Positions 11,741 through 20,935 are shown, counted from the first letter of the stretch. The stretch: DNA of 64,000 nucleotides from Embleya sp051903075 (GCF_051903075.1 NZ_CP182422.1:6386001-6450000), one strand, 5' to 3'. Program-made: numbers and translations. The notes: generated by a model not told the origin, from the letters alone.

Positions 11741-11800
11741 GCGAGGCATGTGGAGATGGGACGGGGCATGTGGAGACGAGACGGGGCATGTGGAGACGAG
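11741..11800. repeat. Three tandem 20-bp repeats
   Basis: Three consecutive 20-bp units (11741, 11761, 11781) share the core GGCATGTGGAGA. The second and third copies are identical and the first differs at a few positions. The array lies between the aspS terminator and the next gene, about 50 bases before its likely start. Confidence 0.85.
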
Positions 11801-11853
11801 AGCGGGCGTAGGAAAAACGCTTCTGCACAGGGGAGAAGCAAGCGCGGGCGTCG

Positions 11854-12348
11854 GTGCCTACCTTGGAAGTCGAGCCGGTCGTCGGGATCGGTTCGCACTA
11901 CCTCGGGGAGGCCGACACGGCGGTGGACTTGACCAAGCGGCGGGTGCCGGCGGAGTACGTGACGCGGTCGACCGTGCTGGGGCGCGGCTGGACGCAGGGC
12001 GCCATCGGGCGCTTCCTGACCGAGCCCGACGGGACGATGGCCAACATGCGATATCGCGGCTCGCCGCCGGTGCGGTTGTACGCGATGGCGCGCGTGCAGG
12101 CGATCGAGGGCACGCGGGAATGGCAGGAGTGGTTCTACGCGTCGCGGCGGCGGCGCGCGGCGGCGTTGGAGCGGGCGGCGAGCGGCGGGGCCGGCGACGG
12201 TGCAACGGGCGGAGGTGGTGCGCCCGTTGCCGTCGGGGCGGGGGCCGGGACCGAGGCCGAGGCGGGAGTTCGGGTCGCCTCGCATGTCGGAGGCGGGCGG
12301 GATGCTGGAGCGGGTCGAGGTCGGGGCTCGAATCGGGAGGTCGCATGA
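11854..12348 (+). CDS. Conserved-looking protein of unknown function
   Basis: The product has 164 residues. I do not recognise a named family. The N-terminal 110 residues look like a folded, helix-containing domain (for example TRSTVLGRGWTQGAIGRFL and a YAMARVQAIEGTREW segment), and the last 55 residues are low-complexity Ala/Gly. The TRSTVLGRGWTQGAIGRFL part resembles a helix-turn-helix-like segment, but this is only an impression. The start is uncertain: GTG 11854 has no close ribosome binding site. Its stop overlaps the next gene by four bases (ATGA), so the pair is co-translated. Confidence 0.65.
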   Translation: MPTLEVEPVVGIGSHYLGEADTAVDLTKRRVPAEYVTRSTVLGRGWTQGAIGRFLTEPDGTMANMRYRGSPPVRLYAMARVQAIEGTREWQEWFYASRRRRAAALERAASGGAGDGATGGGGAPVAVGAGAGTEAEAGVRVASHVGGGRDAGAGRGRGSNREVA

Positions 12349-12857
12349 GCCACACCGTGCATATCAATCCGCTGCGGTGGTTCACCGACGGCGAGGGGGG
12401 CCTGGAGTTCGTCGAGTCGTTCGGCACGCCGGTGCCGGCCGACCTCCTGGAGGAGGCGCGCGCCGCGTCGTATCCGCAAGTCGGCGATCTGTTGGGCGTG
12501 TTGCGTGGCGAAGGGTTGTCGGCGCGCTGCTGGTTCAGTCTGTGGGTCGACGGCGCAGAGGTGGCCGATCCGCTCCCGGAGCGGCCCGGGGGTGGTGACG
12601 GCGATCATCTGGGCGGGCTCGCGCTGGCGGTCGCGGGTGAGCGCAAGCGGATCGGCGCCGACGAGCCGGCGTCCGGGCTGACCTGCCGGGCTCCGGGGGA
12701 GGGCGCGGTGGAGCGGGCGGTGGTCGCGCTGGCCGAGGCGTTCGGGCCGCAGGTGATGTGGGCCGGGGACGTGGGCGAGGTGGTGGTGGTACCGCCGGGG
12801 TGGACGGCCGACCGGGTTCGGCGCGGGCGGGCGGGGTGCGACATGGCCGATTCGTGA
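12345..12857 (+). CDS. Protein of unknown function, coupled to upstream gene
   Basis: The product has 170 residues, with no signal peptide or membrane helix visible. It starts SHTVHINPLRWFTDGEGG. Codon position GC bias and the tight ATGA overlap with the gene before it support a real gene. GGGAGG lies a few bases before the ATG. I do not recognise the family, and no catalytic motif is apparent. It may act together with the upstream unknown protein and perhaps the von Willebrand A gene 105 bases downstream. Confidence 0.7.
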   Translation: MSHTVHINPLRWFTDGEGGLEFVESFGTPVPADLLEEARAASYPQVGDLLGVLRGEGLSARCWFSLWVDGAEVADPLPERPGGGDGDHLGGLALAVAGERKRIGADEPASGLTCRAPGEGAVERAVVALAEAFGPQVMWAGDVGEVVVVPPGWTADRVRRGRAGCDMADS

Positions 12858-12962
12858 GGGATCTGCCCCTGTTCGTGGGGGCGGGGCATCTGGGAGCGTA
12901 GGCGCGGGAAGCCCCCGGGAGGGGGCGGCCACCCGACTCGTTCGACTGCTGGGAGCCTCGCC

Positions 12963-13778
12963 ATGCCCTTCTCGCTGTTCGGTCGCAAGAAGTCGAAGCC
13001 CGCACCGGCCCCGGCGGCCCCGCCCCCGGTCGGCGCGACACCCTCGGCCACCGTGCGCAGCGGCAGCGGCTCGGCGGTCAGCCTCGACAAGATCGAGCGT
13101 TCCGCGCCCGGCCTGGTCAGCCTCTACAAGGCGGCCGGGGTCAGCCTGGAGAAGAACAGGCTGGCCGGCGTGCGGGCGGCGGTCTATCTGGTGCTCGACC
13201 GCTCGGGCAGCATGGCGCCGTTCTACAAGAACGGCAGCGTCCAAGCGCTCGCCGACCGGGTGTTGGCCGCAGCCGCGCACTTCGACGACGACGGCACCGT
13301 GCCGGTGATCTTCTTCGACACGAAGGCCTACGCGGCCGAGGAGATCTCGCTGGACAACTACGGGGGCCGCATCGCCGCGCTGCACAAGAAGCTCGGCCAC
13401 ATGGGCACCACCGACTACGTGTCCGCGATGGAGGCGGTGATCGCGCACTACCGCTCGTGCGGCGCGACCGACCCGGCCTTCGTGATCTTCCAGACCGACG
13501 GCGCGCCGAACAACGCCAAGGCCGCCGAGAAGGCTCTGTGCAAGGCGGCCGAACTGCCCATCTTCTGGCAGTTCATCGGCTTCGGCCGAGACGAATTCCG
13601 CTTCCTGCACCGCCTCGACGACCTGCCCGCCCCGAAGTACCGCGTCGTCGACAACGCAGGCTTCTTCGAAGCAGGCGCCGACCCCCGCCGCATGCCCGAC
13701 GCCACCCTCTACGACAACCTGATGAACGAATTCCCCGAATGGCTCCAAACAGCCAAATCAGCCGGCGTCCTACGCTGA
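12963..13778 (+). CDS. von Willebrand A domain protein (TerY/TerF-like)
   Basis: The product has 271 residues. A Pro/Ala-rich N-terminal segment of about 30 residues begins with a basic FGRKKSK sequence. It is followed by a small helical region and a vWA domain. The metal-binding (MIDAS) motif DRSGSM is at residues 79-84, with the supporting threonine in GHMGTTDYVSAM and an aspartate in FQTDGAPNN. Such proteins often occur in tellurite-resistance/stress (Ter) clusters and bind partners in a metal-dependent way. No other ter gene is present here, so the partner is unknown. The ATG start is clear. Confidence 0.9.
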   Translation: MPFSLFGRKKSKPAPAPAAPPPVGATPSATVRSGSGSAVSLDKIERSAPGLVSLYKAAGVSLEKNRLAGVRAAVYLVLDRSGSMAPFYKNGSVQALADRVLAAAAHFDDDGTVPVIFFDTKAYAAEEISLDNYGGRIAALHKKLGHMGTTDYVSAMEAVIAHYRSCGATDPAFVIFQTDGAPNNAKAAEKALCKAAELPIFWQFIGFGRDEFRFLHRLDDLPAPKYRVVDNAGFFEAGADPRRMPDATLYDNLMNEFPEWLQTAKSAGVLR

Positions 13779-14941
13779 CCACGCCGCCGGCGACCCCCCG
13801 GCCCAACGCCGGGCCGGGCCGGCGGCGGGCCATCGCGACAGGCCAGGTCCTCCGAGGAGCCTTCCCGGGTGGGTCGGGGCGTTTCCGGCGGGCGTTGTGC
13901 TTTTGGTTGCGGGTGGCTGGTGCGGGGCTGGTCAGAGTCGGCGGTGGGCCGCCGCCGGCGTGCGGGGCTCCGCGATTTTTTGGGGCTTCCGGCTAGGCGA
14001 GTGTGTGGCTCGGCGAAAACCGGTCGGCAGCGGCGGGCAGGGTGGTGGTCGGGTTGAGTTCTCCGGGCTGCCTTCCCGTGGGGCCGGGTGTTTCCGGCGG
14101 GCGGTGGGCGTGTGGGTGACGGAGGTTCACGAACCTGGATTGCGTGGGGTGCTGTTGCCTCGGTGTGAGAGAAAACCGCAGGTCAGTGCGGGCGGGGGAG
14201 TGTTTGGGGTGCCTTGGGGCCCGGGTTTGGCCTCTGCTTGGCGCTTTCGGTCTCTTCGATGGCATCTATGGGGGTTGCGGCACCCGAAGCCGGCTCCGAT
14301 CGGGTGCTTCCGGTCTCTGCTCCGGCGTTGGGGGGCGCAGCACACGAAACCGGCACTCGGCGCCCGACCGTTCACCCCGGCTACGCAAAACCGCAGGTCA
14401 CCGAAGCTCGAGGCCCACCAACCACCCGCCGAGATCCGGTTCCGGACCCCAACCCTCCTTCCAAACGCCCCCGAAATGCCGACCCACTCGGGAACGCTCC
14501 CCGGCAGACCCGACCCGAGCGCTCTCCCGCTCCCCGCTGCCAGCCGGTTTTCGCCGAGCAATGCATTCGTCTCGCCGGAGGCCCCGAGTCTTGGAGCCCC
14601 GCACGCCGGCGGCGGCTCATCGTCGACTCGGGCCGGCCCCGGACCGGCTACCCGGGACCAAAGGTGCGACGCGCGTTGGGAACGCCCGGCCCACTCCTGA
14701 ACGGTCCTTGGCAGACTCGACTCGACTCGACTCGACCACCTCCGTGCCCTCGTTGCCGGCCGGGTTTCGCCGAGCAATGCACTCGTCTCGCCGGAGGCCC
14801 CGGGTCTTGGAGCCCCGCACGCCGGCGGCGGGTCATCATCGACTCGGGCAGGCCCCGGAGCGGCATTCTGGCCGGCCGGTGGGTTTTCGTGGGTGGTTGC
14901 TGTGAGGGGGCGGGGTCGGGGGTGGGGGTTAGGGTCGTTGG
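13779..14941. repeat. Repeat-rich non-coding region upstream of rarA
   Basis: About 1.16 kb has no convincing gene. It contains an approximately 103-bp element twice in direct orientation (14543-14645 and 14759-14861, offset 216 bp, about 85-90% identical by eye). A diverged inverted copy lies around 13925-14035. On the minus strand the direct copies encode the short peptide pattern RGSKTRGLRRDECIARR. Two further similar segments (near 13858 and 14082, sharing GTTTCCGGCGGGCG) suggest a mosaic of repeat remnants. Confidence 0.7.
14930..14935 (+). promoter_or_regulatory. Candidate -10 box of a leaderless rarA transcript
   Basis: TAGGGT lies six bases before the rarA GTG, and there is no ribosome binding site. 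A start of transcription at or next to the GTG would give a leaderless mRNA, which is common in actinomycetes. Confidence 0.5.
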
Positions 14942-16303
14942 GTGGATGCCGATCTTTTTACTGCTGCCGCCGAGGCGCGGCAGGCCAAGGACCCCTCGCT
15001 TGCGCCGCTTGCCGTGCGGATGCGGCCGCGTGATCTGGACGAGGTGGTCGGGCAGCGGCACCTGTTGGGTGAAGGGTCGCCGTTGCGTCGGCTGGTGGCG
15101 TCGGAGAGTCGGGTCACCGCGCCGAGTTCGGTGATTTTGTGGGGGCCGCCCGGTACCGGCAAGACCACGCTCGCCTATGTGGTCAGCCATGTCACCCGTC
15201 AGCGGTTCGTGGAACTGTCCGCGATCACGGCGGGCGTCAAGGAAGTGCGCGCGGTGATCGAGGACGCGCGTCGGCACGCCGGCTCCCAGGGGCGGGACAC
15301 GGTGCTGTTCCTCGACGAGATCCACCGCTTCTCCAAGGCCCAGCAGGATTCGTTGCTGCCGGCCGTGGAGAACCGATGGGTGACGCTGATCGCGGCGACC
15401 ACCGAGAACCCGTACTTCTCGATCATCAGCCCGCTGCTGTCCCGGTCGCTCCTGCTGACCCTGGAGTCGTTGACCGACGACGACCTGCGCGAGGTGGTGC
15501 AGCGCGCGCTCACCGACGAACGAGGCCTGGCCGGGACGCTCACCCTCGACTCGGACGCCGAGGAGCACCTGCTGCGGATCGCGGGCGGTGACGCGCGGCG
15601 TGTCCTGACCGCGTTGGAGGCGGGGGCGGGGTCGGCCGCCGACAAGGGCGAGGAATCGATCACCCTGGCCACGCTGGAGAGCGCGGTGGACCGGGCGGCG
15701 GTGCGGTACGACCGGGACGGGGATCAGCACTACGACGTGGCGAGCGCGCTGATCAAGTCGATCCGGGGCTCGGACGTGGACGCGGCGCTGCACTACCTCG
15801 CGCGGATGGTGGAGGCGGGGGAGGACCCGCGCTTCATCGCCCGGCGGTTGATGATCTCGGCGAGCGAGGACATCGGGATGGCCGATCCGACCGCGATCCA
15901 GGTCGCGGTGGCCGCCGCGCAGGCGGTTGCGCTGATCGGCTTTCCCGAGGCGCGGATCACGCTGTCCCAGGCGGTCATCCACCTTGCCCTCGCACCCAAG
16001 TCGAACGCGGCCTACCTGGCGATCGACGCCGCGCTCGCCGACGTCCGGAAGGGACTCGCCGGGCCCGTCCCGCCGCACCTGCGGGACGGGCACTACAAGG
16101 GCGCCGCCAAACTCGGCCACGCGCAGGGCTACCTCTACCCGCACGACGACCCCGACGGCGTGGCGGCGCAGCAATACGCGCCCGACGCCATCCACGGCCG
16201 CACCTACTACGAGCCCACCCGCCACGGCGCCGAGGCCCGCTACGCCGACATCACCACGTGGCTCCGCACCCGCCTGAACACGCCGACCCCGCCGAAGTCC
16301 TGA
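14942..16303 (+). CDS. rarA: Replication-associated recombination ATPase RarA (MgsA)
   Basis: The product has 453 residues and is an AAA+ ATPase related to clamp loaders and RuvB that acts at stalled replication forks. Walker A GPPGTGKTT is at residues 68-76, and Walker B with the DEIHRF motif is at 121-130. Sensor 1 lies in the TLIAATTENPYFS segment and the sensor 2 region in GDARRVLTALE. The C-terminal MgsA domain (YDVASALIKSIRGSDVDAAL, then FIARRLMISASEDIGMADP) is intact. The start lacks a ribosome binding site but has a -10-like box at leaderless distance. Confidence 0.96.
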   Translation: MDADLFTAAAEARQAKDPSLAPLAVRMRPRDLDEVVGQRHLLGEGSPLRRLVASESRVTAPSSVILWGPPGTGKTTLAYVVSHVTRQRFVELSAITAGVKEVRAVIEDARRHAGSQGRDTVLFLDEIHRFSKAQQDSLLPAVENRWVTLIAATTENPYFSIISPLLSRSLLLTLESLTDDDLREVVQRALTDERGLAGTLTLDSDAEEHLLRIAGGDARRVLTALEAGAGSAADKGEESITLATLESAVDRAAVRYDRDGDQHYDVASALIKSIRGSDVDAALHYLARMVEAGEDPRFIARRLMISASEDIGMADPTAIQVAVAAAQAVALIGFPEARITLSQAVIHLALAPKSNAAYLAIDAALADVRKGLAGPVPPHLRDGHYKGAAKLGHAQGYLYPHDDPDGVAAQQYAPDAIHGRTYYEPTRHGAEARYADITTWLRTRLNTPTPPKS

Positions 16304-17215
16304 CCGACGCGAGGACCCGACCCCACGCCGCGCCCCCTCGGCGCGGCGGGAGGGGCCCGCGTCCGCCCTGACAGAGGTGAAGGCGCCCCCACTCGGGGCG
16401 GCGGGCCTCCGCACTCGCCCCCGCGCCGCGCCTGCCCCGCGCCGCGCTCGCCCCCGCGCCGCGCCTGCCCCGCGCCGCGCTCGCCCCCGCGCCGCGCCTG
16501 CCCCGCGCCGCGCTCGCCCCCGCGCCGCGCCTGCCCCGCGCCGCGCTCGCCCCCGCGCCGCGCCTGCCCCGCGCCGCGCTCGCCCCCGCGCCGCGCCTGC
16601 CCCGCGCCGCGCTCGCTCCGCGCCGCGCCTGCCCCGCGCCGCGCCTGCCCCGCGCCGCGCCCGCTCCGCGCCGCGTCCGCCCCGCCCCGCGTCCGCGTCC
16701 GCCCCGCCCCGCGTCCGCGTCCGCGACGGTGGGCGTGTGCCTTCGTGGGTGCCTTTGGACCGACTCGCGACCGCCCCATACGCGTGGGGCGATGCGCGTC
16801 GGGTGGTCGGTGTGGTGGAGGTGGTTGCGCGAGGTGATGACTCCGGGTGGGGCGTCCCGGATGGTGCGGATCTCGCGGAGAAGGCCCGTGCCGGCGCACG
16901 CGGTCCGCCCGGACTGCGGGCGGGCTGTCGTGGGACACCGGTGTGCGGCGGCCCGCTTCGGGTCTACGCGACCGCGCGTCGTGCTGGTCGCCTCGCGTTT
17001 GCCGCTTCGGTGGCCCCGTACCGGCGTCGGGACCTGCGTTCGGGACGGGCGTTCGGGCGGTGTGTGTGGGGTCCGTCTTGTGGGGGTCGGGTCGGGCTTC
17101 AGGGGGATGGATCGGGGGGTGCGAAGGGCTACCCGTGGGGGACGTCCGTGCTGGTGGGGGCGGGTGAGGATGAGCGGGATTCCGCTGTTCGTGCTCGGTC
17201 CTCCTGGAGTTGCCC
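16304..17215. other. Non-coding gap with tandem array before the FtsX-like gene
   Basis: About 910 bases contain no recognisable gene. The first half is the 33-bp tandem array (listed separately) grading into degenerate copies up to about 16720. The second half (16720-17200) is GC-rich with Arg/Thr/Pro-rich shadow frames only. An ABC ATPase gene, usually found before this class of permease, is not here. Confidence 0.65.
16414..16611. repeat. Six perfect 33-bp tandem repeats
   Basis: Six identical contiguous copies of a 33-bp unit start at 16414 (unit begins CTCGCCCCCGCGCCGCGCCT). Because 33 is a multiple of three, each frame gives an 11-residue peptide repeat such as RPRAAPAPRRA. Shortened, degenerate copies continue to about 16720. 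The perfect identity points to recent expansion by slippage or unequal exchange. Confidence 0.92.
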
Positions 17216-19792
17216 GTGTTTCGTTTCGCGCTGCGCAATGTCGTTGCACACCGGACCAGATTGGCGATGACCGCCGTCGCGGTGTTGCTCGGTGTGGCGT
17301 TCGTCGTGGGCACGCTCGTTCTGTCGGACACCCTGGGGCGGGCGTTCAAGAACACCGCCTCCAAGAGCTTCGCGGACGTGTCCGTCGCCGTCCTGGACGA
17401 CAACGTCGACCGCACCGGCTCGCGCGCGCACGGTCGGCCCGAGCCCACGCTCACCGACGACACCCTCGCCCGGCTGCGCGCGCTGCCCGGTGTCGCGCGG
17501 GCGCGTGGTGTGCTGGAGGGGTTCACCGGCGTGGTGGACCGGGACGGTGACCTGCTCGGGTCGGGGTGGACGACGATCGGGACGAACTTCGTGCCGCTCG
17601 GCGACGGCACCGATCCCCGCTTTCCGATGCGGTCCGGGCGCGGACCGGCCGCCGCCGCCGAGATCGCGCTCGACGTGCGGACCGCGGACAAGGGCGGCTT
17701 CCGGGTCGGCGACACCGTGCGCGTCGCGCTCGGCGGGCCGATGATCGCGGCCCGGCTGACCGGGGTGTTCACGACCGACGATCCGCGCGTGTCGTCGGGT
17801 GGTTCGCTCGTGTTGTTCGAGACCGCGACCGCACAGCGGCTGCTGCTCGAGCCGGGGCGCTACGCCGAGATCGACTTGGTCCCGGTCCCCGGTACGAGCG
17901 AGGCGGCATTGCGCGCCGCGGCCCGGCGGGTGGTGCCGGACGCGGACAATCTGCGGGTCGCCTCCGGACGTACGCTCGCGCGCGAGCAGGTGGACATGAT
18001 CGAGGCCGGCACCCGGCAGATGACGATCGCGTTGCTCGCGTTCGCTGGCATCGCGCTGTTCGTCGCGACCTTCATCATCGCCAACACCTTCACCATGCTG
18101 GTCGCCCAACGTACCCGCGAACTGGCCCTGTTGCGCTCGGTCGGCGCCCGCAGCGGACAGGTCACCCGGATCGTGCTGTTCGAGGCCGCGGCCGTCGCCG
18201 TGATCGCCTCCCTGCTCGGCTTCGCCACCGGCATCGCGCTCGCCGGTGCGCTCCGGGCGCTACTGGAGCGGTTCGGCGCACACCTGCCCGCCGGCCCGCT
18301 GATCGTGGAGGGCCATACGATCGCGGTCGCGTTGCTCGTCGGCGGTGCGGTCACCCTCCTCGCCGCGTGGTTGCCCGCTCGGCGGGCGTCCCGGATCCCC
18401 CCGGTCGCCGCGCTGAACGCGGTAGAGCGACCGGCCGGCCGCGGCGGACTGCGCGGCCGCGGTGCGTTGGGGGCGCTGGTGACGGCGGTCGGTGCGGCGC
18501 TCACCGTGTACGGGCGTTCGGCGGCCGGCGACAGCGGCCGGATCCCGGTCGCGCTCGGTGCGTTCCTGCTGTTGATCGGCGTCCTCGTACTCACCCCGTC
18601 GCTGGCCCGCCCCGCCATCGCCGTGGGCGCGCCGCTGCTGGATCGTGTGTTCGGCGTGGCCGGTCGGCTGGCCCGGCGCAACGCGGTACGCAATCCCCGA
18701 CGTACCGCCGCCACCGCGTCCGCGCTGACCATCGGCCTGTCCCTGATCGCGGGCCTGACCATGCTCGGCGCGTCGATCCGGCAGGCCGTCGAGGAACGGG
18801 CGATCGCCGAGATCGCGGCGGACTACCGGATCGGCACGGTCAACGGCGCCTCGCTCGACGCCGGCGTGCCGGCCGCCGTCGCCCGCGTGCCCGGGATCAC
18901 CGCGATCTCGCCACTGATCCGGGACTCGGTGCTGCTGGACGGCCACGAGGCGGCGGTGATCGGAGTGGACCCCAAGGGCATCGAGCACCTGATCGACTTC
19001 GACGGCCTCGCCGCTCCGGAGGCCGGCAGTCGTACCGCCGCCGCCGACGCGCTGCGCCGCGGCGAGATCCTGATCAGCGCGGACACCGCGAAGCGGCGGG
19101 GATGGGGCGTCGGCTCGGTGATTCCGATCGGCTACCCCGACGGCGCCCGGGGCACCGTCAAGGTCGGCGGCATCCAGGGCGACCTCGAACAGTTGACGAA
19201 GGTGACGGTGCCGGCCGCGCTGCTGGAGCGGCACACGGTCGACCGCGACATCCGTTCGATCATGGTGCGCGTCGAGGGCGGCGGCAGCGCCGCGACCGCG
19301 CGGGCGATCGAGCGCGCGATCGGCGACAACCCGCTCGTGCAGGTGGAGGATCGTGCGGCCATCCGGAATTCCTTCAGCCGCACGGTCGACCTGCTGCTCA
19401 ACATCATGTACGGGCTGCTGGCCATGGCGGTGCTGATCGCGGTGCTCGGGGTGATCAACACCCTCGCCATGTCGGTGTTCGAACGGCGCCGGGAGATCGG
19501 CATGTTGCGCGCGATCGGACTGGACCGCTCGCGGGTGCGCACGATGGTCCGGGTCGAGTCGACGGTCATCTCGGTGTTCGGCGCGGTGCTCGGTCTGCTG
19601 GTCGGGGCGTTCCTGGCCTGGGGGATCCTGGGCACGCTGCGCGACAAGTTGCCGAATCTGGTGCTGGTCGTGCCCTGGGCCGGCGTCGCCGGATTCCTCG
19701 CTCTGGGGGTCGTCGTGGGCGTCGTCGCAGCCGTCTGGCCGGCCCGCACCGCGGCCCGCACCGACATCCTGACCGCTATCGGTGCCGAATGA
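17216..19792 (+). CDS. Large ABC transporter permease, FtsX/MacB type
   Basis: The product has 858 residues and about ten membrane helices in two FtsX-type halves. Helix 1 is near residues 17-37. Helices 2-4 lie in the segment starting MTIALLAFAGIALFVATF. A central pair follows (ALVTAVGAALTVYG; IPVALGAFLLLIGVLVLT), and a second FtsX set begins at LLLNIMYGLLAMAVLIAVLG. Between helices are large extracytoplasmic MacB-like domains. Such permeases usually export lipids or peptides, or drive cell-surface hydrolases, with a separate ATPase. None is adjacent here. I chose GTG 17216 because GGAG lies six bases upstream; the TTG at 17210 abuts that GGAG and cannot use it. Confidence 0.9.
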   Translation: MFRFALRNVVAHRTRLAMTAVAVLLGVAFVVGTLVLSDTLGRAFKNTASKSFADVSVAVLDDNVDRTGSRAHGRPEPTLTDDTLARLRALPGVARARGVLEGFTGVVDRDGDLLGSGWTTIGTNFVPLGDGTDPRFPMRSGRGPAAAAEIALDVRTADKGGFRVGDTVRVALGGPMIAARLTGVFTTDDPRVSSGGSLVLFETATAQRLLLEPGRYAEIDLVPVPGTSEAALRAAARRVVPDADNLRVASGRTLAREQVDMIEAGTRQMTIALLAFAGIALFVATFIIANTFTMLVAQRTRELALLRSVGARSGQVTRIVLFEAAAVAVIASLLGFATGIALAGALRALLERFGAHLPAGPLIVEGHTIAVALLVGGAVTLLAAWLPARRASRIPPVAALNAVERPAGRGGLRGRGALGALVTAVGAALTVYGRSAAGDSGRIPVALGAFLLLIGVLVLTPSLARPAIAVGAPLLDRVFGVAGRLARRNAVRNPRRTAATASALTIGLSLIAGLTMLGASIRQAVEERAIAEIAADYRIGTVNGASLDAGVPAAVARVPGITAISPLIRDSVLLDGHEAAVIGVDPKGIEHLIDFDGLAAPEAGSRTAAADALRRGEILISADTAKRRGWGVGSVIPIGYPDGARGTVKVGGIQGDLEQLTKVTVPAALLERHTVDRDIRSIMVRVEGGGSAATARAIERAIGDNPLVQVEDRAAIRNSFSRTVDLLLNIMYGLLAMAVLIAVLGVINTLAMSVFERRREIGMLRAIGLDRSRVRTMVRVESTVISVFGAVLGLLVGAFLAWGILGTLRDKLPNLVLVVPWAGVAGFLALGVVVGVVAAVWPARTAARTDILTAIGAE

Positions 19793-19811
19793 CGGGGCCT
19801 GAAGCCAGGTC

Positions 19812-20549
19812 CTAGCTGCTCGCGCCGATCGCCCCGATGGCGGGGGCGCGGAGGCCGTCCGGGGCCGGCGTTTGCATGGCGCGGGCGATCTCGGGGTCCA
19901 GGCGGCCGGTGACCGCGCCCACCACGGTGCGGCGGATCAGTTCGGTCCAGGCCGGTGCGCGGCGCATCATCGCGTGGCCGTCGGGGAGTTCGAATCGGCA
20001 GACGCGGTCGGAGACCTCGCGCGCGGCCAGCGCGTAGCGCTGCGAGGCCTTCGGACTCGTGGTGTGGTCGGCCGTGCCGTGTACGACGACCAGGTCCCGG
20101 CCGCCGAGTTGTGCGTACGGTTCGTCGTCCTCGATCCAGGGCGCCAGCGCGCAGATCGTACGCACGCTCTCGTGGCCGGCCACCCGCAACGCGGTGCGGC
20201 CGCCCATCGAGTGGCCGACGAGGGTGACCTCGGCGTCGGGGTATCGGGTACGGATGCCGTCGAGGGCCCACCACGCGTCCTGGACCGGATCGCGATCGGG
20301 TTCGTTCCAGCCGCGCACCCGGTAGCGCAGCAGCCAGGTCTCGGCGCCTGCCGCGTGGGTCGCGCGGTGTATGGAGCGAGCTATCGGCACCATGCGTCGA
20401 TAGGCCAGGTTGCGGGGGGAGGCGGGTTGCCGACCGTGCGCGCGGCCACCGGGCAGGACCAGGACGACCGCGCGCACGGGCGTGTCGCGCGGCGGCGACC
20501 AGCTGCGCAGCGCGGCGAACGGCCCGGTGGATGCGTGCGCGTCCGGCAT
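19812..20549 (-). CDS. Alpha/beta hydrolase
   Basis: The product has 245 residues and is a serine hydrolase of the alpha/beta fold. The nucleophile elbow is GHSMGG with Ser114, the acid is probably Asp161 in VHGTADHTTSP, and the histidine is His192 in PDGHAMM. The N-terminal LVLPGG strand provides the oxyanion hole. There is no signal peptide, so it probably acts in the cytoplasm; the substrate is unknown. I chose the ATG at 20549 (MPDAHAS) because GAGGG precedes it; a longer frame to 20624 lacks support. It converges on the FtsX-like gene with only 19 bases between them. Confidence 0.87.
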   Translation of the reverse strand: MPDAHASTGPFAALRSWSPPRDTPVRAVVLVLPGGRAHGRQPASPRNLAYRRMVPIARSIHRATHAAGAETWLLRYRVRGWNEPDRDPVQDAWWALDGIRTRYPDAEVTLVGHSMGGRTALRVAGHESVRTICALAPWIEDDEPYAQLGGRDLVVVHGTADHTTSPKASQRYALAAREVSDRVCRFELPDGHAMMRRAPAWTELIRRTVVGAVTGRLDPEIARAMQTPAPDGLRAPAIGAIGASS

Positions 20550-20668
20550 GCGGAGCCCTCCATGCTGTCGGCGTGGCCCCGGCACCCAGGCCCACTCGCG
20601 TCGAAACGGGGCCTCCACGACCACAGCCCCAAAACCCGAACGCCCCCACCACCCGGGTCGTTCCCGCG

Positions 20669-20935
20669 GACACGGACACGGACACGGACACGGTCGCGGG
20701 CGCCCACGCCGACGCCGACACGGACACGGACACGGTCGCGGGCGCGGGCGCCCACGTCGACATAAACACGGGCGCGGGCGCCCACGTCGACGCGGACACG
20801 GTCGCGGGCGCCCATGCGGACGCCGACACGAGCGCCAAAGCCAACGCGGACACGGTCATAGGCGCCAATGCGGACGCCGACGCGCCACGACGCGGACGCG
20901 GACGCGGACGCAGACGCGCGCTACGACGCAGACAC
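20669..20935. repeat. Degenerate array of GACACG/GACGCC hexamers
   Basis: Runs of the hexamer GACACG (as in GACACGGACACGGACACG) alternate with GGTCGCGGGCGCCCA-type segments. The blocks recur about every 36-60 bases. In one plus frame this reads as repeated DT and VAGAHADADT units. Copies are increasingly diverged toward the 3' end. Confidence 0.8.

Noticed and set aside
16414..16611. Possible CRISPR array
   Set aside because: Units are contiguous and identical with no unique spacers. The same holds for the 38-bp and 56-bp arrays, and no cas gene is present.
16251..17249. Minus-strand frame with GRGAGQARRG repeats
   Set aside because: It is open only because the 33-bp unit is a multiple of three; composition is Arg/Thr/Pro-rich throughout.
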